DNA from: Acidovorax sp. KKS102
GTDB lineage: Bacteria; Pseudomonadota; Gammaproteobacteria; Burkholderiales; Burkholderiaceae_C
Direction of reading: 5' to 3'
Assembly (NCBI RefSeq): GCF_000302535.1
Contig: NC_018708.1
Coordinates: 1,736,001 to 1,800,000, forward strand
DNA length: 64,000 nt
Shown here: positions 58,110 through 64,000 of the stretch, piece after piece
How positions within the stretch are numbered: the first letter of the stretch is position 1
Layout of the letters: each line of letters opens with the position of its first letter
Notes under the pieces: generated by a model
Told to the model about the DNA's origin: nothing
Database searches by the model: none
Seen by the model: only the letters and a program-made list of their open reading frames with translations
Made by a program: the position numbers and the translations under genes

Positions 58110-59012
58110 TCAGCTGCGCCCCAGCCCCGCCAGATGCGCGACCAGCAACTGGGCCGCGGGGGGCAGCCACTGGGCGCTGCGGTAGCAGATGGCAAAGCGC
58201 CGCTGGGCCCAGGGGTCGCTCAGCGGGACGATGCGCACCGGTGCCAGCTGGGCAAAAGGCTGGGCCACTTCGCGTGGCACCACGCTGATGGCGAGGTTGG
58301 CGCGCACCACCCGCAGGGCGGCGTCAAAGTTGGACACCAGCACGCGGTGGGCCAGCATTTTTCCCTCCACCGCAGCGGCACGCGCCAGCAGCACCTGCAC
58401 TGCACTGAGCGCGGGCATGCTGACGAATTCATGCTCCAGCACGTCGGCAAACCGCACGCTCTGCAGCTGGGCCACGGGGTGCGACTCGTGCGCCACCACG
58501 GCCAGGTGGTCGCTGCGGTAGGCGCTGGTTTCCAGGCCCGACAGGTCGGCTGCGTCCCAGCAGATGCCGATGGACGCGCTGCCGTCGCGCACGCCTTGCA
58601 CCACGTCCGGGCTCACGCGTTCTTCCAGGCTGATCTGGATATTGCGGTGTGCGGGGTCTTGCAAGAAGGCCGCCACGTCGTCGGCCAGCGACTCGGCCAT
58701 GACCGAGGCCGTGACCAGCATGCGCACATGGCCGCGCGTGCCGGTGGCGTAGGCCGCCATGTCGCGCTCGATCTGCCCCACGCTGGCCAGCATGGTGCGG
58801 GCGTGCTCCAGCAGCGTCTCGCCCGCCGGGGTGGGCACCACGCCCCGGCGCTTGCGCAGCAGCAGCGGGGTGCCCACGGTGTCTTCCAGCTGCGCCAGCC
58901 GCTTGCTGATGGCCGAGCCCACGATGGACTCCTGCTCGGCCACGCGCGCGATGCTGCGCTGATCGCACACGGCGGCAAAGAGGCGCAGGGTCTGCAAGTC
59001 CAGGTCGCGCAT
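58110..59012 (-). CDS. LysR family transcriptional regulator
   Basis: The 300 aa LTTR has the HTH (LQTLRLFAAVCDQRSIARVAEQESIVGSAISKRLAQLEDTVGTPL) and effector domain. GGAGGTTTGCC precedes ATG 59012. It is divergent from the HMG-CoA-lyase-like gene, so it probably controls the CoA catabolic genes. Intergenic DNA (59013-59130) contains TTCC-N5-GGAA and other short dyads that could be its operator. Confidence 0.93.
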   Translation of the reverse strand: MRDLDLQTLRLFAAVCDQRSIARVAEQESIVGSAISKRLAQLEDTVGTPLLLRKRRGVVPTPAGETLLEHARTMLASVGQIERDMAAYATGTRGHVRMLVTASVMAESLADDVAAFLQDPAHRNIQISLEERVSPDVVQGVRDGSASIGICWDAADLSGLETSAYRSDHLAVVAHESHPVAQLQSVRFADVLEHEFVSMPALSAVQVLLARAAAVEGKMLAHRVLVSNFDAALRVVRANLAISVVPREVAQPFAQLAPVRIVPLSDPWAQRRFAICYRSAQWLPPAAQLLVAHLAGLGRS

Positions 59013-59130
59013 GGCAAACCTCCATGGTTGTGATGTTCCGTTTGGGAAAGTTATGGCTTCCGAGATGTATTTTCTGATTCATTCGGGAATTTTTAGAATC
59101 TTGCCCAGACCCACCCGAAAGAGACATCCC

Positions 59131-60108
59131 GTGCACACCTCCCCGATCCCGTCCGACCCGCAGCCCCCGGTGGCCCGCGCCATCGTCCGCGAAGTGTGCC
59201 TGCGCGACGGCCTGCAAAGCATTGCCACGGTGGTGCCCACCGCGCACAAGATCGAATGGATCAACGCTGCCTTCGCCGCCGGCCAGCGCGAGATCGAGGT
59301 GGGCTCCTTCGTGCCCGCCCGCCTGCTGCCCCAGCTGGCCGACACGGCCGAAGTGCTGGCCCACGCCAAAACGTTGCCCGGCCTGGTGGCCTCGGTGCTG
59401 GTGCCCAACTTCAAGGGCGCCGAGCGCGCGCTGGAGTGCGGCGCCGACCTGATGGTGGTGCCCTTGTCTGCCAGCCACGCCCACAGCCTGGCCAACCTGC
59501 GCAAGACCCCCGACGAGGTGGTTGCCGAGGTGGCCCGCATCCGTGCGCTGCGCGACAGCAGCGGCCGCCGCACATTGATCGAAGGTGGCGTGGGCACGGC
59601 CTTTGGTTGCACCCTGCAGGGCGAGGTGGCTGAGAGCGAAGTGCTGCGCCTGATGGTGGCCTTGCTGGATGCGGGGGCCGACCGCGTGAGCCTGGCTGAC
59701 ACCGTGGGTTTTGCCGACCCGGCCTCGGTCGCCCGGCTGTTTGAAAAGGCCCGCGCCCTGGTGGGCGACCGCCTGGCCTGCGCGCACTTCCACGACACGC
59801 GCGGCATGGGCCTGGCCAATGTGTATGCCGCCTGGCAGGCAGGCATCACCCGCTTCGACGCCTGCCTGGCGGGCATTGGCGGCTGCCCGCACGCGCCGGG
59901 CGCCAGCGGCAATGTCACCACCGAAGACCTGGTGTTCATGCTGGAGCGCATGGGCGTTGCCACGGGCATTGACGTGACCGCGCTGCTCACGTTGCGCCAG
60001 CGCGTGGCCGGATGGTTGGCGGGCGAGACACTGCACGGCACGCTGTGGCAGGCGGGGCTGCCGCAGAATGCCGCACCCGCCGCGCTGCGCGAAGCCGCAA
60101 CGGCCTGA
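59131..60108 (+). CDS. Hydroxymethylglutaryl-CoA lyase family protein
   Basis: The protein is a TIM-barrel carbon-carbon lyase of the HMG-CoA lyase type: it splits 3-hydroxy-3-methylglutaryl-CoA or a similar acyl-CoA into acetoacetate (or a ketoacid) and acetyl-CoA. The 325 aa protein has the RDGLQ motif (VREVCLRDGLQS), the metal-binding HFHDTRGMG, and the loop Cys in GIGGCPHAPGASGN. Start GTG 59131 after GAAAGAGACATCCC. First of a three-gene set with a CaiB/BaiF transferase and a Bug protein. The actual substrate may differ (citramalate- or itaconate-like). Confidence 0.93.
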   Translation: MHTSPIPSDPQPPVARAIVREVCLRDGLQSIATVVPTAHKIEWINAAFAAGQREIEVGSFVPARLLPQLADTAEVLAHAKTLPGLVASVLVPNFKGAERALECGADLMVVPLSASHAHSLANLRKTPDEVVAEVARIRALRDSSGRRTLIEGGVGTAFGCTLQGEVAESEVLRLMVALLDAGADRVSLADTVGFADPASVARLFEKARALVGDRLACAHFHDTRGMGLANVYAAWQAGITRFDACLAGIGGCPHAPGASGNVTTEDLVFMLERMGVATGIDVTALLTLRQRVAGWLAGETLHGTLWQAGLPQNAAPAALREAATA

Positions 60109-60132
60109 ACCCTTTTTCGGAACGCCCTGAAC

Positions 60133-61350
60133 ATGAACGACCACACACCCGCTACCTCTACATCCCCCCGCTTGCCGCTGGAAGGCCTGCGCGTGGTGGA
60201 GTTCACCCACATGGTCATGGGCCCCACCTGCGGCATGGTGCTGGCCGACCTGGGGGCCGAGGTCATCAAGGTCGAGCCCGTGGACGGCGACCGCACGCGC
60301 CACCTGCTGGGCGCAGGCGCCGGTTTCTTCCCCATGTTCAACCGCAACAAGAAGAGCATTGCGCTCGACCTGCGCAGCCCCGAGGGCCTGGCGGTGGCGC
60401 GCAAGCTGGCCGCATCGGCCGACGTGGTGGCGCAGAACTTCAAGCCCGGCGTGATGACGAAATACGGCCTGGACTACGCCGCGCTGAGCCCGGTCAACCC
60501 GCGCCTCATCTACGTCAACCACACGGGCTTTTTGCCGGGCCCGTACGAGCACCGCACAGCGCTCGACGAGGTGGTGCAGATGATGGGCGGCCTGGCCTAC
60601 ATGACCGGCCGCCCCGGCGACCCGCTGCGCGCAGGCAGCAGCGTGAACGACATCATGGGCGGCATGTTTGGCGCGATTGGCGCGATGGCGGCGCTGATGC
60701 AGCGTGGCATCACCGGGCGCGGGCAGGAGGTGGACTCGGCCCTGTTCGAGAACAACGTGTTCCTGGTCGGCCAGCACATGATGCAGTACGCCGTCACCGG
60801 CAAACCGGCCGCGCCCATGCCCGACCGCATCTCGTCCTGGGCCGTGTACGACGTGTTCAGCGTGAAAGACGGCGGGCAGATCTTTTTGGCCGCCGTGAGC
60901 GATGCGCAGTGGCAGACCTTCTGCGACGCCATGGGCTATGCCGACCTGAAGGCCGACACCGGCCTGGCCACCAACAACGACCGCGTGCGCGCCCGCCCCA
61001 CGCTGATGCCGGTGCTGCGCGAGCGGCTGGCACAGCACACGGCTGACGAACTGGCGGCCATCTTTGAGCGCCACGGACTGCCGTTTGCGCCCATCCGCCG
61101 GCCCGAAGAACTGTTTGACGACCCGCACCTGCAGGCCACCGGTGGCCTCGCCGACATCACGCTGCCCGATGGCGAGCGCGCCGGGCAGACCGCGCAGATC
61201 ACGCTGATGCCGCTGCGCATGGACGGCCAGCGTCTGGATGTGCGCTGCGACCCGCCGCGCCTGGGCCAGCACACGGCCGAGCTGCTGCAGGGCCTGGGCT
61301 ACACCGCCGATGAAGTGGCCGCACTGCAGGCCAGCGGGGCCATTGCCTGA
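60133..61350 (+). CDS. CaiB/BaiF family CoA-transferase
   Basis: The 405 aa family III CoA transferase starts LEGLRVVEFTHMVMGPTCGMVLADLGAEVIKVEPVDGDRTR and has NDIMGGMFGAIGAMAALMQR with the aspartate expected to carry the acyl anhydride. It probably activates a dicarboxylate (with succinyl-CoA or similar) for the lyase. It lies 24 bp after the lyase stop; ATG 60133. Confidence 0.92.
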   Translation: MNDHTPATSTSPRLPLEGLRVVEFTHMVMGPTCGMVLADLGAEVIKVEPVDGDRTRHLLGAGAGFFPMFNRNKKSIALDLRSPEGLAVARKLAASADVVAQNFKPGVMTKYGLDYAALSPVNPRLIYVNHTGFLPGPYEHRTALDEVVQMMGGLAYMTGRPGDPLRAGSSVNDIMGGMFGAIGAMAALMQRGITGRGQEVDSALFENNVFLVGQHMMQYAVTGKPAAPMPDRISSWAVYDVFSVKDGGQIFLAAVSDAQWQTFCDAMGYADLKADTGLATNNDRVRARPTLMPVLRERLAQHTADELAAIFERHGLPFAPIRRPEELFDDPHLQATGGLADITLPDGERAGQTAQITLMPLRMDGQRLDVRCDPPRLGQHTAELLQGLGYTADEVAALQASGAIA

Positions 61351-61428
61351 TTTTTCCTTGACGACCGGGGCTCATCACGCGGCGCAGACCGCAGGCCCCG
61401 GATTCCAACCCCACTACCGGAGACAACC

Positions 61429-62466
61429 GTGCCCCAGCCCACCCCTGCTTTTGACATGCACCGCATCGCGCCTGCCCCGCACGGCCTGCCCACGCGTCGC
61501 CAGGCCCTGGCCACCGGCGCCGCCGCGCTGGCGGCTGCGGCCTGGGGCCTGCCGCGCGTGGCCCGTGCCCAGGGCGACGGCAAACCGTTGCGCGTGATCC
61601 TGCCGCTGTCGGCGGGCTCGGGGGCCGACGGCGCCATCCGCGCCATCAGCACCAGCCTGGCCAAGGCACTGGGCCAGCCCATCGTCATCGAGAACCTGCC
61701 GGGCGCGGGTGGCATCACCGGCACCACGCAGATCGTGCGCGCGCCCAAGGACGGCTCGGTGATCGGCGTGGTGTCCAACAACCACGTGGTCAACCCCAGC
61801 GTGTACAAGAACATCCCGTTCGACTCGCTGGCCGACATCACACCCATCACCATCCTGGGCGCCACGCCGTTTGTGCTGGTCGCGCACCCTGCGGTACCCG
61901 CCAAGACGGTGCAGGAGCTGATCGCACTGGCCAAGTCCAAACCGGGCGTGCTCAACTACGGCTCGTCGGGCAACGGCACCATCCTGCACCTGGGCGCGGC
62001 GATGTTTGTGGACCAGGCCAAGCTGGACATCAAGCACATTCCCTACCGCGGCATGGGCCCGCTGATGAACGACATCCTCGGCGGGCAGGTGCAGCTGGGC
62101 GTGGTGGCCGTGGCACCGGCGGCCGCGCACATCAAGGCGGGCGCATTGCGCGCCCTGGGTGTGACCACGGCTACCCGCGTGGCGGCACTGCCGGGCGTGC
62201 CCACCATCGCCGAGCAAGGGCTGCCGGGCTATGAGCTGGACGGGTGGATTGCCCCGGTGGCGCCTGCGGGCCTGCCCAAGGCGGAACTGGCGCGGCTGTA
62301 CAACGGCTTCAAGGCCGCCATGGAGATGCCCGAGGCGCGCGACGCGCTGATTGCGCAGGGCTACGAGATCAAGCTCACGCCGCCCGAGCCGGCCGCCGCC
62401 TTCTTCCGCAGCGAAGCAGCGCGCATGGCGCAGGTGGTGAAGAACGCCAACGTGAAGATCGACTGA
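61429..62466 (+). CDS. Bug family tripartite tricarboxylate transporter substrate-binding protein
   Basis: The 345 aa periplasmic protein has a twin-arginine-like signal (PTRRQALATGAAALAAAAWGLPRVARA) and the TctC/Bug fold: LRVILPLSAGSGADGAIRAI, IENLPGAGGITGTTQIVRAPKDG and LNYGSSGNGTILHL. Bug proteins bind carboxylates. Start GTG 61429 after CCGGAGACAACC. It probably captures the substrate of the upstream CoA-transferase; no TctAB genes follow, as is common for Bug proteins. Confidence 0.92.
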   Translation: MPQPTPAFDMHRIAPAPHGLPTRRQALATGAAALAAAAWGLPRVARAQGDGKPLRVILPLSAGSGADGAIRAISTSLAKALGQPIVIENLPGAGGITGTTQIVRAPKDGSVIGVVSNNHVVNPSVYKNIPFDSLADITPITILGATPFVLVAHPAVPAKTVQELIALAKSKPGVLNYGSSGNGTILHLGAAMFVDQAKLDIKHIPYRGMGPLMNDILGGQVQLGVVAVAPAAAHIKAGALRALGVTTATRVAALPGVPTIAEQGLPGYELDGWIAPVAPAGLPKAELARLYNGFKAAMEMPEARDALIAQGYEIKLTPPEPAAAFFRSEAARMAQVVKNANVKID

Positions 62467-62510
62467 CGCAGCGCAGGGACTGCCTGCGGTGTGTTTTTGC
62501 AGGGCGTCAG

Positions 62511-62580
62511 GCCGGTTTTGAGGGTTTTTTGGCGCATGCGCTAGTGCAATATGCCGGAGTAGCTATTGTATTGATAGCAA
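62511..62580 (-). repeat. Dispersed ~60 bp repeat, copy 10
   Basis: TTGGCGCATGCGCTAGTGC then CGGAGTAGCTATTG and TTGATAGC, reverse orientation. It lies between the Bug gene and the last chemotaxis receptor. Confidence 0.7.
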
Positions 62581-62665
62581 TTGCATGGGCGTCGGGGCCC
62601 TGCGCCCCCGGGGCTGCGGCGCCTTCGCAGGGCAGTGTGAGGGGCAACAGCCTTGCGGCCCCGCA

Positions 62666-64000
62666 TCAGGCGCGCGGCGCGGGCAGTGCAGGGTGGGCGT
62701 GGCGCAGGCGGAACACCTCCACGGCCTGCACCAGTTGCTGCGCCTGCCCGCTCAGGCTGCCTGCGGCGGCGGCGCTTTCTTCCACCAGGGCGGCGTTCTG
62801 CTGCGTGGCCTCGTCCATGCGCACGATGGCTTGCGTCACGCGCAGCATGTCGCTGGTCTGCGCGGCGCTGGCCTGGCTGATCTCTTCCATCAGCGCGCTC
62901 ACGCCCTGGATGGACGACACCACCTCGGCCATGGTGGTGCCTGCATTGCGCGCCAGGTCCGAGCCGGCCTGCACACGCTCCACGCTGGTCTGGATGAGCT
63001 GCTTGATCTCGCGCGCGGCGCTGGCGCTGCGGGTGGCAAGGTTGCGCACCTCACTGGCCACCACGGCAAAGCCCCGGCCCTGTTCACCGGCGCGTGCGGC
63101 CTCGACGGCGGCATTGAGCGCGAGGATGTTGGTCTGGAACGCGATGCCGTCGATGACGCCAATGATGTCGGCAATGCGGCGCGAGCTGTCCTGGATGCCC
63201 TGCACCACCTCCACCATCTGCGTGACCACATCGCCCCCGCGCTGTGCCACGGTGGCGCCGTTGCGCGCCAGTTCGTTCGCGCGCTGGGCGTTGGAGGCGT
63301 TTTGCTGCACGGTGGACTGCAGCTGCTGCATGGACGAGGTGGTCTCGTCCAGCGACGAGGCCTGTTCTTCGGTGCGATGGCTCAGGTCGGCGTTGCCCTG
63401 GGCGATTTCAGCGCTGGCGCTGGCCACGCCTTCGGCATTGCTGCGCACGCCGGAGACCACGTTTTCCAGGTTGTCCTGCATGGCGCGCAGGGCCTCCAGC
63501 AGGCGCGCGGGCTCATCCTTGCCCTCGACCTCGATGCGGGTGGTCAGGTCGCCCGCCGCCACCTTGTGCGCCACCGACACCGCCACACCCAACGGGCGCA
63601 CCACCGACCGCGTCAGCAGCCAGCCCGCACAGGCGCCCAGCGCCGTGACCAGTGCAAGGGCGACCAGACTGCTGAACAGTGCGCGCCGGGCGTCTTGCGC
63701 TGCTTCCTGGGCGATGGCCGCACTGCTCGCGGCCACCTGCTGGCTCAGCTCGGTGAGCAGCTTGGCGGGGCCCTGGTCGATGTCGGCCACATCCGCATCG
63801 CCGGCCGACGGCACAAAGCCGAGCGACTGGAACACCTCAAAGCCCTTGCGGTAGCCCTGCGCCATCTGCGCGTGGGCCTGGGTGAACTTTTGCAGCGCGG
63901 CCTTTTCCTGCGCGTCGGTCAGCTGGGGCTCCAGCGCCTTGGCGGCATCGGCCACCCGCTTTTCACTGGCCTGGAAGGCGTTCCAGTGCAGCTCGCGCTT
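62666..64000 (-). CDS. Methyl-accepting chemotaxis protein, partial (runs off window)
   Basis: The frame is open from the window edge (AAGCGCGAGCTGCACTGG, KRELHW...) through a GTG at 63955 to the stop at 62666. It encodes the end of a periplasmic sensor domain, TM2 (LFSSLVALALVTALGACAGWLL), a HAMP domain and the signalling hairpin with [23 protein letters not shown]. It ends RLRHAHPALPAPRA and lacks a CheR/CheB pentapeptide, unlike the receptor at 9.9-11.7 kb. Ligand unknown. Confidence 0.93.
   Translation of the reverse strand, partial: KRELHWNAFQASEKRVADAAKALEPQLTDAQEKAALQKFTQAHAQMAQGYRKGFEVFQSLGFVPSAGDADVADIDQGPAKLLTELSQQVAASSAAIAQEAAQDARRALFSSLVALALVTALGACAGWLLTRSVVRPLGVAVSVAHKVAAGDLTTRIEVEGKDEPARLLEALRAMQDNLENVVSGVRSNAEGVASASAEIAQGNADLSHRTEEQASSLDETTSSMQQLQSTVQQNASNAQRANELARNGATVAQRGGDVVTQMVEVVQGIQDSSRRIADIIGVIDGIAFQTNILALNAAVEAARAGEQGRGFAVVASEVRNLATRSASAAREIKQLIQTSVERVQAGSDLARNAGTTMAEVVSSIQGVSALMEEISQASAAQTSDMLRVTQAIVRMDEATQQNAALVEESAAAAGSLSGQAQQLVQAVEVFRLRHAHPALPAPRA

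Overview
The window reads as a chromosomal segment of a high-GC betaproteobacterium of the Comamonadaceae, most like Acidovorax. The basis is gene content (dapA-bamC, parE-SLT-parC, Bug-type solute-binding protein, Gram-negative porin, GTG/TTG starts) and a dispersed ~60 bp intergenic repeat that I associate with this family. I see no rRNA, tRNA or CRISPR array. Codon use looks uniform, so most of the window is ordinary core chromosome with a few mobile insertions.

Layout. 1-4.3 kb (minus): start of an MBL-fold hydrolase, bamC, dapA, a SAM methyltransferase, an easily missed 51-residue membrane protein and an MFS transporter. 4.4-11.7 kb (plus): parE, a lytic transglycosylase, parC, and a chemotaxis receptor. 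11.8-13.1 kb: an intact IS3-family element with a 3-bp target duplication and a frameshift heptamer. 13.2-19.4 kb: ridA, comEC, an ATP-grasp/alpha-E pair whose second gene has a relic copy of its own 5' end in front of it, and a VF530-like gene. 19.5-28.4 kb: LysR and a divergent alpha/beta hydrolase lacking the catalytic serine, then an RND efflux operon (adaptor, pump, NodT-type outer membrane factor). 28.4-29.3 kb: a giant nested inverted repeat. 29.3-34.9 kb: aminotransferase and aldehyde dehydrogenase (divergent), a secreted protein, an FGE-like protein and a porin.

35.4-47.6 kb is an iron island. One locus (PepSY protein, small membrane protein, DUF4198 protein, TonB receptor) has its receptor broken by a 269-bp element. 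A second, intact locus holds DUF3649, PepSY, DUF3325 and a TonB receptor. Each locus has a Fur-box-like promoter, and a bacterioferritin gene follows. 47.8-50.2 kb: ahpC-ahpF peroxide defence. 50.3-53.8 kb: divergent ppsR and ppsA. 53.9-56.3 kb: DUF4212 plus an acetate-permease-like symporter carrying an EF-hand. 56.4-57.9 kb: an unknown protein, an FKBP isomerase and an HxlR regulator. 58.1-62.5 kb: LysR, HMG-CoA-lyase-like enzyme, CoA-transferase and Bug protein (acyl-CoA catabolism). The window ends inside a second chemotaxis receptor.

The most unusual signal is a pair of ~270-bp elements (21710-21980 plus; 37020-37288 minus). They share a core of about 215 bp but carry entirely different 26-bp terminal inverted repeats, each pair self-complementary. 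Internal hairpins show compensatory base changes. This is what a mobile element folding as RNA or single-stranded DNA would look like, and I do not recognise it as a described family.
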